Below are positions 6,760 through 14,478 of a stretch of DNA of 31,159 nucleotides, piece after piece. The notes under the pieces are model-generated. The model had not been told where the DNA came from. It saw only the letters and a list, made by a program, of their open reading frames with translations, and ran no database searches. The stretch spans positions 1 to 31,159 of the forward strand of contig DASVDI010000056.1 in assembly GCA_036381175.1 (NCBI GenBank). The letters run 5' to 3'. A program made the translations under genes and the position numbers. The first letter of the stretch is position 1, and each line of letters opens with the position of its first letter. The stretch is from JAJUFS01 sp036381175. GTDB taxonomy: Bacteria > Pseudomonadota > Gammaproteobacteria > Natronospirales > JAJUFS01.

Positions 6760-8037
6760 ATGAACATCATCGAAAAATATGAATCCGAAGTGCGCGGTTA
6801 CTGCCGCGGATTTCCCTGCGAGTTCACGTCCGCGAAAGGCGCCTGGCTTACCGACACGAACGGCAAGAAGTATCTCGACTTCTTCGCCGGTGCCGGCGCG
6901 CTGAACTACGGCCACAACGACGAGGGCATGAAGCAGGCGCTGCTCGATTACATCGCGAGCGACGGCATCACGCACAGCCTCGACATGTTCTCGACCGCGA
7001 AGCGCGAATTCCTGGAACGCTTCTTCAACGTCATTCTCGAACCGCGCGGCATGGGCGAATACAAGGCGCAATTGCCGGGACCGACTGGCACCAACGCCGT
7101 CGAAGCCGCGCTGAAACTCGCGCGCAAGGTCACGGGACGCGAGCGCGTTCTGTCGTTCACGAACGGCTTTCACGGCATGACACTCGGCGCACTCGCCGTG
7201 ACGGGCAATGCATTCAAGCGCCAGGGCGCAGGCGTGCCCTTGAACAACGCGACGCCGATGCCGTTTGACGGTTATCTCGGCAAGGACACCGATACGATCG
7301 AATACATCGACGCGATGTTGAACGACGCCGGTTCCGGTGTGGACAAGCCGGCCGCGGCGATCATTGAAACGGTTCAAGGCGAAGGCGGCGTGAACGTTGC
7401 GAGCATGGCCTGGCTCAAGCGTCTTGCCGAGGTGCTGAAAAAACATGATGTGCTTCTGATTGTTGACGACATCCAGATCGGCTGCGGCCGCTCGGGACGT
7501 TTCTTCAGCTTCGAGGAAGCCGGTATCAAGCCCGACATCGTCACGCTGTCGAAATCGCTTTCCGGTTACGGCATGCCGTTCGCGATGCTGATCTTCAAAC
7601 CGGAACTCGACGTCTGGGAGCCGGGCGAACACAACGGCACCTTCCGCGGTTTCAACCCCGCATTCGTCACCGCAAGAAAGGCACTCGACTTCTGGATGAA
7701 TGACGAGTTCGAAAAATCCGTGCGCCGGAAAAGCGACCTCGCCATTCGCTCACTGGAAGAAACCGCGAAGCTCGCGAAAAATCTCGGCGCCTCCGTGCGC
7801 GGTCGCGGCCTGATGCTCGGCATTGCGTTCGAAACCGAAGGCGTGGCGAATGAGATGGCCGCCGAATGTTTCGCAAACAATCTCATCATCGAAACCGCCG
7901 GCGTGAATGATGAAGTGCTCAAGATGCTCCCGAGCCTCACCATCAGCGAGCAAGACCTGGAGAAAGGCTTGAACATCGTTCGCGACGCGGTGAAGAAGAT
8001 TGCGGCGAAGCACGGGAAGGACAAGGCGGCAGCGTGA
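6760..8037 (+). CDS. ectB: Diaminobutyrate--2-oxoglutarate transaminase EctB
   Basis: A PLP-dependent aminotransferase that converts L-aspartate 4-semialdehyde plus glutamate to 2,4-diaminobutyrate. With ATG 6760 the protein is 425 residues, normal for EctB, and begins MNIIEKYESEVRGYCRGFP, the family start; GGTGA lies five bases upstream. An in-frame ATG at 6748 would add MVNA. Landmarks: LPGPTGTNAVEAALKLAR (105-122), FTNGFHGMTLGAL (133-145), LIVDDIQIGCGRSG (233-246) for the PLP ring, and the Schiff-base lysine K265 in TLSKSLSGYGMP. Confidence 0.97.
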   Translation: MNIIEKYESEVRGYCRGFPCEFTSAKGAWLTDTNGKKYLDFFAGAGALNYGHNDEGMKQALLDYIASDGITHSLDMFSTAKREFLERFFNVILEPRGMGEYKAQLPGPTGTNAVEAALKLARKVTGRERVLSFTNGFHGMTLGALAVTGNAFKRQGAGVPLNNATPMPFDGYLGKDTDTIEYIDAMLNDAGSGVDKPAAAIIETVQGEGGVNVASMAWLKRLAEVLKKHDVLLIVDDIQIGCGRSGRFFSFEEAGIKPDIVTLSKSLSGYGMPFAMLIFKPELDVWEPGEHNGTFRGFNPAFVTARKALDFWMNDEFEKSVRRKSDLAIRSLEETAKLAKNLGASVRGRGLMLGIAFETEGVANEMAAECFANNLIIETAGVNDEVLKMLPSLTISEQDLEKGLNIVRDAVKKIAAKHGKDKAAA

Positions 8038-8039
8038 TC

Positions 8040-8134
8040 GTAGCTTGGGGTGAGCGCGCAAGGTCCCGGTACTCCGGGAGCGAACCCCAACAGTCCAGAT
8101 GTTGGGGTTCGGCTGTCGCCTCACCCCTACCTAC
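8040..8134 (+). repeat. Pair of inverted GTAG-headed REP palindromes (BIME-like) between ectB and ectC
   Basis: The first unit (8040-8092) starts with GTAG and pairs TTGGGGT with ACCCCAA around an inner hairpin TCCCGG-TACT-CCGGGA. The second (8100-8134) is the same type in opposite orientation, ending in CTAC (GTAG on the other strand). Between them CGAACCCCAACA (8081-8092) and TGTTGGGGTTCG (8100-8111) form a perfect 12-bp stem with a 7-base loop, and GGGGTGAG near the left end pairs with CTCACCCC near the right end. The transcript could fold as a branched structure. GTAG-headed REPs are dispersed elements linked to RAYT transposases in Xanthomonas/Stenotrophomonas relatives. It sits 3 bases after the ectB stop, inside the operon. 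Confidence 0.8.
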
Positions 8135-8156
8135 GCACTATTGGAGATATAAAAGA

Positions 8157-8561
8157 ATGATCGTTCGAAAGCTCAAAGACCTTATCGGCACCGACAAGGA
8201 AGTTGGCGGCAAGAACCTCGGCTGGACGAGCCGCCGGCTGCTGTTGAAAAGCGATGGCATGGGTTACTCGGTGCATGACACCGTGATCCATGAAGGCGCC
8301 GAACTCGAAATGCATTACCAGAATCACCTTGAGGCGGTTTACCTGACCGAAGGCAAGGGCGAGATTCTCGACGTCGCCACCGGTGAAACGCATCCGCTGG
8401 AAAAGGACACCATCTACGCACTGAACGACAACGACAAGCACGTGCTGCGCGCCAACAAGGGCACGCACATGCGCATGGTGTGCGTGTTCAATCCGCCGGT
8501 CAGCGGTACGGAAGTGCATGATGAAACGGGTGCGTATCCAGCGTCGAACGACGCTGCCTGA
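8157..8561 (+). CDS. ectC: L-ectoine synthase EctC
   Basis: Cyclises N-gamma-acetyl-diaminobutyrate to ectoine with loss of water. The 134-residue product is a small cupin. It begins MIVRKLKDLIGTDKEVGG and carries HYQNHLEAVYLTEGKGEI (53-70). The iron ligands described for Paenibacillus lautus EctC (Glu57, Tyr85, His93) correspond to E59, Y87 and H95 with a constant offset of two. ATG 8157 has GGAG at 8143-8146. The frame stays open upstream through the REP pair, but that part is not EctC-like. Because of the 119-base structured spacer, ectC is not coupled to ectB. Confidence 0.97.
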   Translation: MIVRKLKDLIGTDKEVGGKNLGWTSRRLLLKSDGMGYSVHDTVIHEGAELEMHYQNHLEAVYLTEGKGEILDVATGETHPLEKDTIYALNDNDKHVLRANKGTHMRMVCVFNPPVSGTEVHDETGAYPASNDAA

Positions 8562-8577
8562 GATATCGATCACTCGC

Positions 8578-8616
8578 GCTGCCGCAACGCCGCTTGAAAA
8601 GCGGCGTTGCGGCAGC
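8578..8616 (+). other. Perfect 17-bp hairpin between ectC and ectD
   Basis: Bases 8578-8594 and 8600-8616 are perfect reverse complements around the loop TGAAA. The stem is very GC-rich. No T-run follows on either strand, so it is not a canonical intrinsic terminator. It lies 16 bases after the ectC stop and about 34 before the ectD ribosome-binding site. It may block 3' exonuclease decay of upstream mRNA or partly attenuate ectD and ehu expression. Confidence 0.8.
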
Positions 8617-8663
8617 CAAGTCATCCATCAATCGAACAGGAGAAATTGCGGAGGTAAATCGTC

Positions 8664-9590
8664 ATGTCAATGGTTGTCGAGACGCGCGGGCACATCGCCG
8701 ACCGTTATCCGTCACGTTTTGAAAACACGCCGCGTTTGATGGACCGGAAAGATCCGGTGGTCTGGGGTTCGGCAAGTCATGGTCCGCTCTCGGCGGGACA
8801 TCTTGAGAAATACGAACGCGACGGCTTCCTGACATTTGACAATTTTTTCTCCGCGAAGGAACTGCGCGCCTACCAGGATGAGTTGTCGCGCCTGAGCCAC
8901 GACCGGAATGTGAAGGCGATGGAGGAAACGGTCACGGAACCGGACAGTGGCGAAGTTCGCTCCATCTTCGACATACATCATCTGAGCGCGGTCATCGGAC
9001 GCCTGTGCCGGGATGAACGCATTGTCAGCGTGGCGCGCCAATTGCTCGGCAGCGATGTCTACTTTCACCAGACGCGCATCAATTACAAGCCCGGCTTTCG
9101 CGGCACCGGTTTTTACTGGCATTCGGATTTCGAGACCTGGCATGTCGAGGATGGCATGCCGAACATGCGCGCGGTGAGCTGTTCGATCAGCCTGTCGCCG
9201 AATACAGAATACAACGGCCCGTTGATGGTCATTCCCGGCTCGCACCACACGTTCCTGAGCTGTGTTGGCGAGACGCCGGAAGACAACTACAAGCATTCCC
9301 TGCAAAAACAGGAGACCGGTGTTCCGGACGATGAGAGTCTTGCGCGACTGTTCGAGGCAGGCGATATCGTTTCGCCGACAGGTTCGACAGGACTGGTGAC
9401 ATTTTTCGAGTGCAATATGATGCACGGCTCGAATTCGAACATCACACCATTGCCGCGCAGCAACGTTTTCATCGTGTTCAACAGTACGGAGAACACACTG
9501 GTCGAACCGTTTTGCGGCCTGAAACCGCGGCCGCAGCACGTCGCGAATCGCGAGGATTTCGCGGCCATTGTCGCGATCGCATCCGGTTGA
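8664..9590 (+). CDS. ectD: Ectoine 5-hydroxylase EctD
   Basis: A non-heme Fe(II)/2-oxoglutarate dioxygenase that converts ectoine to 5-hydroxyectoine. The 308-residue product contains the EctD signature FYWHSDFETWHVEDGMP (150-166). The iron triad is H153, D155 and H254, equivalent to His146/Asp148/His248 of Virgibacillus EctD, with R265 a probable 2-oxoglutarate ligand. HQTRINYKPGFRGTGF (135-150) and NMMHGSNSN (251-259) are also family-typical. A perfect GGAGGT (8650-8655) lies eight bases upstream of the ATG, the best ribosome-binding site in the operon, suggesting independent strong translation after the hairpin. Confidence 0.97.
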   Translation: MSMVVETRGHIADRYPSRFENTPRLMDRKDPVVWGSASHGPLSAGHLEKYERDGFLTFDNFFSAKELRAYQDELSRLSHDRNVKAMEETVTEPDSGEVRSIFDIHHLSAVIGRLCRDERIVSVARQLLGSDVYFHQTRINYKPGFRGTGFYWHSDFETWHVEDGMPNMRAVSCSISLSPNTEYNGPLMVIPGSHHTFLSCVGETPEDNYKHSLQKQETGVPDDESLARLFEAGDIVSPTGSTGLVTFFECNMMHGSNSNITPLPRSNVFIVFNSTENTLVEPFCGLKPRPQHVANREDFAAIVAIASG

Positions 9591-9629
9591 ACCGGTAACG
9601 CATAAAAGAAAACCGACGAAGGGGGTTTC

Positions 9630-10532
9630 GTGTTGCGAAGATTGCGTAACGCGGCGGGCGTACTCGCCGTCGCGCTGCTGCTTGCCTGGTTGTGGCCACG
9701 TCCCGGCGAGCTGGATGGCGGCGCGACAACTGGCGGCAACACTTTGCAACGCATTCGCGACGCGGGCGTGGTGCGGGTCGGTTTTGCGAACGAAGCGCCG
9801 TATGCTTATGTCGATACGGAAACGGGACAACTCACCGGCGAAGCACCGGAACTCGCGCGACTGATTTTTCGCCAGCTTGGCGTCGCACAAATCGAAGGCG
9901 TGCTGACGGAATTCGGTTCGCTCATTCCCGCGCTCAAGGCCGGCCGCTTCGATGTCATCGCGGCCGGCATGTACATCACCCCGCTTCGCTGCCAGGAAAT
10001 TCTTTTCTCCAATCCGACCTACGCCATCGGCGAAGCGTTCGTCGTGCCCGCAGGCAATCCGCTCGGGTTGCACGGTTACCGTGATCTTCGCGACACGCCC
10101 GGTGCCACGCTCGGCGTTGTCACCGGCGCCATCCAGTTGCAGTACGCGCGCGAGATCGGCATTCCCGATTCCCGCATCCGGATTTTTCCCGACGCACCAT
10201 CCGCGGTTGACGGCGTCGCCGCCGGACGCGTTTCCGCGTACGCCGGCACGAGCCTTACGGTGAACGATTTGTTGGGCAAGACCGACGCGCCGCTCGAACG
10301 CGCCGAGCCGTTCAAGGACCTGGTGATCGATGGCGAAGTCGTCAAGGGCTACGGCGCCTTCGGCTTTCGCAAGGGCGACGTGAAATTTCGCGATGCGTTC
10401 AACCAGGTGTTGAACGCCACCGTCGGAACAACGCGCCACGTCGATCTCGTTGAACCGTTCGGTTTCGGCGAAAACACCTTGCCGGGCAACATCACCGCCA
10501 CGGAATTGTGCGAGGCGGTGCCGAATGATTGA
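9630..10532 (+). CDS. ehuB: Ectoine/hydroxyectoine ABC transporter, substrate-binding protein
   Basis: Periplasmic solute-binding protein of the family that delivers ectoine and hydroxyectoine to the EhuCD permease. It is 300 residues from GTG 9630, with GAAGGGGG about four bases upstream. Residues 7-22 are a hydrophobic signal segment. There is no lipobox cysteine and no clear AXA site, so it may stay anchored or be cleaved unusually. The mature part reads RVGFANEAPYAY, GQLTGEAPELA, LTEFGSLIPALKAGRFDVIAA and SNPTYAIGEAFVV, close to Sinorhizobium EhuB as I remember it. Context right after ectD supports the substrate. Related amino-acid-binding proteins are the alternative. Confidence 0.85.
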   Translation: MLRRLRNAAGVLAVALLLAWLWPRPGELDGGATTGGNTLQRIRDAGVVRVGFANEAPYAYVDTETGQLTGEAPELARLIFRQLGVAQIEGVLTEFGSLIPALKAGRFDVIAAGMYITPLRCQEILFSNPTYAIGEAFVVPAGNPLGLHGYRDLRDTPGATLGVVTGAIQLQYAREIGIPDSRIRIFPDAPSAVDGVAAGRVSAYAGTSLTVNDLLGKTDAPLERAEPFKDLVIDGEVVKGYGAFGFRKGDVKFRDAFNQVLNATVGTTRHVDLVEPFGFGENTLPGNITATELCEAVPND

Positions 10533-11184
10533 TTTCCTGCAAACCCACTTGCCGGCGCTCATCGAAGGCCTGCGCGTCACCTTGCAGTTGACGGTCGGCG
10601 GCGCGGTCGTCGCGCTGCTGCTTGCGGTCGCTGCGGGACTCGGACGGCGTTCGCGGCATCGATGGCTGCGCTGGCCTGCGAACGTTTACGTCGAAACCTT
10701 TCGCGGCACCTCTGCGCTGGTGCAACTGTTCTGGTTTTATTTCGCGCTGCCGTTTTTCGGCGTGAGCCTGCCCGCGCTCGTCACCGGTGTGCTGGTGCTG
10801 GGATTGAACAGCGGCGCTTACGGCGCGGAAGTTGTCCGAAGCGCGATCAACAATGTGCCGCGCGGACAATGGGAAGCTGGCCGTGCGCTGAATCTCGATG
10901 AACGCAAGGTCCTCTTCCGCGTGATTCTCCCGCAGGCATTGCCGATGATGCTGCCGCCAGCGGGAAACCTGTTGATCGAGTTGCTGAAGAACACCGCACT
11001 CGTCTCGTTGATAACGCTTTCCGAACTCACCTTCACCGCGCAAGTACAGCGCGCGGCGACGCTCGACACGGTTCCGTTGTTTGCGCTGACGCTGCTGATC
11101 TATTTTTTCGTCGCGCAGATCCTCGTTGCCGGCATGCGGCGCCTTGAACGCGCCGTCACGCGTCATCGTGGAGGTGCGGCATGA
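10525..11184 (+). CDS. ehuC: Ectoine/hydroxyectoine ABC transporter permease EhuC
   Basis: A HisMQ-type inner-membrane permease of 219 residues with about five membrane segments. The coupling-helix (EAA) loop is VPRGQWEAGRALNLDERKVLFRVILPQALP, which contacts the ATPase. The N-terminal region has YVETFRGTSALVQLFWFYFALP, typical of polar amino acid permeases. ATG 10525 overlaps the end of ehuB by eight bases. An earlier in-frame start lies well inside ehuB and would precede the first membrane helix (MIDFLQTHLPALIEGLRVTL), so it is less likely. Confidence 0.87.
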   Translation: MIDFLQTHLPALIEGLRVTLQLTVGGAVVALLLAVAAGLGRRSRHRWLRWPANVYVETFRGTSALVQLFWFYFALPFFGVSLPALVTGVLVLGLNSGAYGAEVVRSAINNVPRGQWEAGRALNLDERKVLFRVILPQALPMMLPPAGNLLIELLKNTALVSLITLSELTFTAQVQRAATLDTVPLFALTLLIYFFVAQILVAGMRRLERAVTRHRGGAA

Positions 11185-11837
11185 TCTGGAGCTGGGATTA
11201 CACCTTCGAGGTGCTGCCGGAAATCCTCGCGGCGTTCATCGTCACGCTGGAAGCGACGCTGGCGGGATTCGCGCTGGCTGCGGTTCTCGGGCTTGCGTGG
11301 GCGACGGCGCGCATGTCGCCAGTGTCATGGCTTGCACGCGGCGCATCCGGCATCGTCGAGTTCGTGCGCTCCACGCCGCTTTTGATCCAGTTGTATTTTC
11401 TTTATTACGTGCTGCCGGACTACGGCATCGCGTTGTCGCCACTCGTTACCGGCATTCTCGCGCTGGGTTTGCACTATTCCTGTTACACCGCGGAAGTCTA
11501 TCGCGCGGGCATCGAAGCGGTGCCGCGCGGACAATGGGAAGCGGCGCGCGCGCTCAACCTGCCAACCGGTACAACGTGGTTGCGCATCGTCCTGCCGCAG
11601 GCCGTGAAGCCCACTCTGCCGATGCTCGGCAATTATTTGATCGCGATGTTCAAGGACACGCCATTGCTTGCCGCGATCACGGTGATGGAAATGTTGCAGA
11701 CCGCGAAGCTTACCGGCGCGGTGTCGTTCCGCTATCTCGAACCGCTGACGATCACGGGCGTCGTGTTCCTCGTCGTCAGTCTCATCGCGTCCTATGCCGT
11801 CCGCTACCTGGAGACTCGCCATGCCATCCGCCGCTGA
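11181..11837 (+). CDS. ehuD: Ectoine/hydroxyectoine ABC transporter permease EhuD
   Basis: The second HisMQ-type permease, 218 residues, about five membrane segments, paralogous to EhuC. Diagnostic parts are EFVRSTPLLIQLYFLYYVLP and the EAA loop VPRGQWEAARALNLPTGTTW. It would form the heterodimeric channel with EhuC. ATG 11181 overlaps the ehuC stop (ATGA), implying translational coupling and equal stoichiometry. Its 3' end overlaps ehuA by 17 bases. Confidence 0.87.
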   Translation: MIWSWDYTFEVLPEILAAFIVTLEATLAGFALAAVLGLAWATARMSPVSWLARGASGIVEFVRSTPLLIQLYFLYYVLPDYGIALSPLVTGILALGLHYSCYTAEVYRAGIEAVPRGQWEAARALNLPTGTTWLRIVLPQAVKPTLPMLGNYLIAMFKDTPLLAAITVMEMLQTAKLTGAVSFRYLEPLTITGVVFLVVSLIASYAVRYLETRHAIRR

Positions 11838-12588
11838 TTCCATACTGGAATTTCGCCAGGTCACGAAACGCTTCGGTGCAAACACCGTGCTTGAGAATTT
11901 TGATTTCGCGCTTGGTGCCGGAGAGAAAGTTGCCCTGATCGGACCGTCGGGTTCGGGGAAATCCACGGTGCTGCGCATCGCCATGACGCTGGAGGACATC
12001 CAGGCAGGCGATGTGATCGTGCACGGCGATCCGCTCTGGAAGAATGGCGCGCCGGCTGATCGCGCCGAAACGCATCGCCTGCGCGCGCATCTCGGCATGG
12101 TGTTCCAGCATTTTCATTTGTTTCCGCATCTTTCCGTGCTGGAGAACCTCACGCTCGCACCGCGCCTGGCGAAAGACATGGACGCAACCACCGCCGAGAA
12201 CAACGCGCGCGAACTGCTGGATCGCGTCGGTCTCGCGGACAAGGCCGAAGCGTGGCCGGAGCAATTGTCCGGCGGACAGAAACAGCGCGTTGCGATTGCC
12301 CGCGCGCTCGCCATGCAGCCGGACGTGATGCTGTTCGACGAAGTCACCTCCGCGCTGGATCCGGAAATGGTCGGTGAAGTGCTGGACGTGCTGCGCGAAC
12401 TTGGCCGCACGACGGACATGAGCATGCTGCTGGTCACGCACGAGATGGATTTCGCCTACCAGTTCGCCGATCGCGTTGCGTTCATGGATGGCGGGCGGAT
12501 TGTCGAAGCCGGCGAACCGAAACGCCTGTTCGATCACCCGGAAGAAGAACGCACGCAGCAGTTCCTGCAGCGCGTGCGGGCGCGATAA
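11821..12588 (+). CDS. ehuA: Ectoine/hydroxyectoine ABC transporter ATP-binding protein EhuA
   Basis: A cytoplasmic ABC ATPase of 255 residues powering EhuBCD import. Motifs: Walker A GPSGSGKST (41-49), Q-loop VFQHFHLFPHLSV (about 94-106), signature LSGGQKQR (149-156), Walker B with LFDEVTSALD (171-180) and the switch histidine in LLVTHEMDFA. It belongs to the GlnQ/HisP group and lacks the C-terminal CBS or TOBE extensions of other osmolyte ATPases such as ProV. ATG 11821 lies inside ehuD; a longer in-frame start at 11794 would add a segment without family similarity. Confidence 0.88.
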   Translation: MPSAADSILEFRQVTKRFGANTVLENFDFALGAGEKVALIGPSGSGKSTVLRIAMTLEDIQAGDVIVHGDPLWKNGAPADRAETHRLRAHLGMVFQHFHLFPHLSVLENLTLAPRLAKDMDATTAENNARELLDRVGLADKAEAWPEQLSGGQKQRVAIARALAMQPDVMLFDEVTSALDPEMVGEVLDVLRELGRTTDMSMLLVTHEMDFAYQFADRVAFMDGGRIVEAGEPKRLFDHPEEERTQQFLQRVRAR

Positions 12589-12637
12589 CCGCTGAGGAAT
12601 TTCATCGTGTATGCTTCGCGCGGAAACGGCGCGGAGC

Positions 12638-13525
12638 ATGTCCGTGAAAAATATCGAACTCATCATCAATCCGAATGCAGGACGTGGTGCTGGCGCGCGT
12701 ACCGGCCCGGATATCGCACGTTATCTTTCGCAACACGGTTTCGACTGCGAGGCACGCATCACGAACGACCGCGGCCATGCCACGGAGCTTGCGCGCGAAG
12801 CTGCCGCCAACGGCGCAGACTGCGTTGCAATTGCCGGCGGCGATGGCAGTGTCTTCGAAGTCGTCAATGGCCTGATGCAGGCCGGCGGCAACATGCCGCT
12901 CGCGGTGCTTCCGCTCGGCACCGGCAACGACTTCGCGAAAATGCTGGATTCGCCGGACTGGCAGACCGTCTGCGACAAGCTCGCTGCCGGCCATACCACA
13001 GCAATTGATGTCGGTGTCTGCAACGACGTTTATTTCGCAAACGGCATCGGCGCCGGTTTCGATGCGAAGGTCGCGCGCATTGCAAATCGCATTCACTGGC
13101 TGCGCGGCGATGCGGTGTATGCCGCGGCCCTGCTTCGCACGCTCGCCTTTCATCATGACAACCCCGTCGTGCGCGTCACCACGGAAACGGAAACCTTTGC
13201 GCATCGGGCGACCTTGCTCGCCGTCGCCAATGGCCGCGTCTATGGCGGCAGTTTCCGCGTCGCGCCGCAGGCGAGTATCACCGACGGATTGCTGGATGTC
13301 GTATTCGCGGAAAACTTTTCGCGCGGCCAGATACTGAAGCTCATTCCGCGCGTGCTGCGCGGCACGCACCTGGATCTTCCCGGGGTACATTTCCTGCGCG
13401 CGAAAAAAGTGACTGTCGAATGCGATTCACCGTTGCCGGTGCATGCGGACGGGGAAATCATCGAACACGGCACGGAGAAGCTGTCGATCGGCGTGCTGCC
13501 GGGCGCACTGCGCGTGGTGGATTGA
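12638..13525 (+). CDS. YegS/DagK-family lipid kinase
   Basis: A member of the diacylglycerol kinase catalytic-domain family (YegS, DgkB, sphingosine kinases), which phosphorylate lipid hydroxyls with ATP. About 295 residues. The nucleotide-binding part has IELIINPNAGRG (6-17), AIAGGDGSVFEVVNG (64-78) and LPLGTGNDFAK (91-101); the C-terminal beta domain includes GGSFRVAPQASITDGLLDVV. The start is uncertain: ATG 12611 (GAGGA 12 bases upstream), ATG 12638 (GGAG only one base away) or GTG 12644 (same GGAG, ideal spacing of seven) are all in frame. It follows ehuA by about 50 bases on the same strand, so cotranscription with the ectoine operon is possible. The exact lipid substrate cannot be read from sequence. 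Confidence 0.85.
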   Translation: MSVKNIELIINPNAGRGAGARTGPDIARYLSQHGFDCEARITNDRGHATELAREAAANGADCVAIAGGDGSVFEVVNGLMQAGGNMPLAVLPLGTGNDFAKMLDSPDWQTVCDKLAAGHTTAIDVGVCNDVYFANGIGAGFDAKVARIANRIHWLRGDAVYAAALLRTLAFHHDNPVVRVTTETETFAHRATLLAVANGRVYGGSFRVAPQASITDGLLDVVFAENFSRGQILKLIPRVLRGTHLDLPGVHFLRAKKVTVECDSPLPVHADGEIIEHGTEKLSIGVLPGALRVVD

Positions 13526-13533
13526 ACACCGGA

Positions 13534-14412
13534 TTACGTGATGTTCCTTTCTCTTTTCCCTTCTGCACCTTTCTGTGATCCGAGATAAATCGCGCCGATT
13601 GCCAGCGCCGCGCCGACAAACTGGATCAGGACGAGGCGCCGGTCGAACAGCGCGAAATCCCACGCGAACGCGCTGACCGGCTGCAACAGCAGCACCAGGC
13701 CGACGGTCGATGCATTCAGTTTCGGCAACGATTGCGAAATCAGCACCCAGCCGAACAACTGCGCGCTCACGCCGTAAACAACCAGCCAGCCGAAATCCTG
13801 CAAGCCTGAAATCGCGAAGGATTCGCCGCTCGCGAGCGTCAGTGGCGCGAGCATGGCCGCGCATGTCAGCGACAGCACCGCCATGTTCGCGTAATTCGAC
13901 GTCGTGGAGTTCGCCATGCGCGAGGCGCGCAAGGTCAGCGTATAGCCGCCGTAGCAGACCGCCGTTACCAGTCCGAAAATGACGCCCAAACGATAGTCCG
14001 CACCCAGGCTCAGCCACTCGGGAAGAACGAGCAGCACGAGTCCCGCGAACGCGAGCGGTATCGCGATGAACAGGCGCATGCCAGGACGTTCGTGGTACAG
14101 CAGGACGCCCGCGAGCGCGAGCAGGAATACCTGGAAATTGGCGAGCAGCGTCGCAAGGCCCGGACCGACGTACAGGATACTCCGGTGCCAGAAGAACAGG
14201 TCCGCGGCGAACCAGAGCGCGGCGAGCGCCGCGGCGATCATGTAGCGCTTGCCGAGCCACAGTGACTCGCGTCTCGTGAGCGTGATCGCAGCAAGCACGA
14301 CGCCGCCGAAAAACATGCGGTAGAAGGCGCTCGCCGTCGGATCGGTATCGACCAGTTTCACGAATACGCCCGAAAGGCTGATCATCAGCACGCCGAAAAT
14401 GAGTTGCAGCAC
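13534..14412 (-). CDS. EamA/DMT-superfamily transporter
   Basis: An inner-membrane protein of 292 residues with about ten hydrophobic segments in two EamA repeats. The first contains GVFVKLVDTDPTASAFYRMF and the second QSLPKLNASTVGLVLLLQPV, both typical of drug/metabolite transporters. Members export amino acids or other metabolites; the substrate here is unknown. GTG 14412 is the start. It converges with the lipid kinase gene, with only eight bases between stops and no clear terminator. Confidence 0.87.
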   Translation of the reverse strand: MLQLIFGVLMISLSGVFVKLVDTDPTASAFYRMFFGGVVLAAITLTRRESLWLGKRYMIAAALAALWFAADLFFWHRSILYVGPGLATLLANFQVFLLALAGVLLYHERPGMRLFIAIPLAFAGLVLLVLPEWLSLGADYRLGVIFGLVTAVCYGGYTLTLRASRMANSTTSNYANMAVLSLTCAAMLAPLTLASGESFAISGLQDFGWLVVYGVSAQLFGWVLISQSLPKLNASTVGLVLLLQPVSAFAWDFALFDRRLVLIQFVGAALAIGAIYLGSQKGAEGKRERNIT

Positions 14413-14478
14413 GCGAAAACTCCGCCCGAATGAAAGGCGGAGTGTAGCAGCGAAGCCGCGAGAGGATCGCGTCTTACG

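Noticed and set aside
8034..8156. N-terminal extension of EctC through the ectB-ectC gap
   Set aside because: The frame is open, but the translated part is REP palindrome sequence. EctC proteins begin at MIVRKL, and GGAG precedes that ATG.
8578..8616. Rho-independent terminator after ectC
   Set aside because: The stem is ideal but no T-run follows on either strand, so it was recorded as a structural hairpin only.
8712..10580. A long open frame of 622 codons on the minus strand opposite ectD and ehuB
   Set aside because: It is the codon shadow of two clearly identified genes in GC-rich DNA. Its translation is low-complexity Arg/Ala/His-rich and has no recognisable domain.
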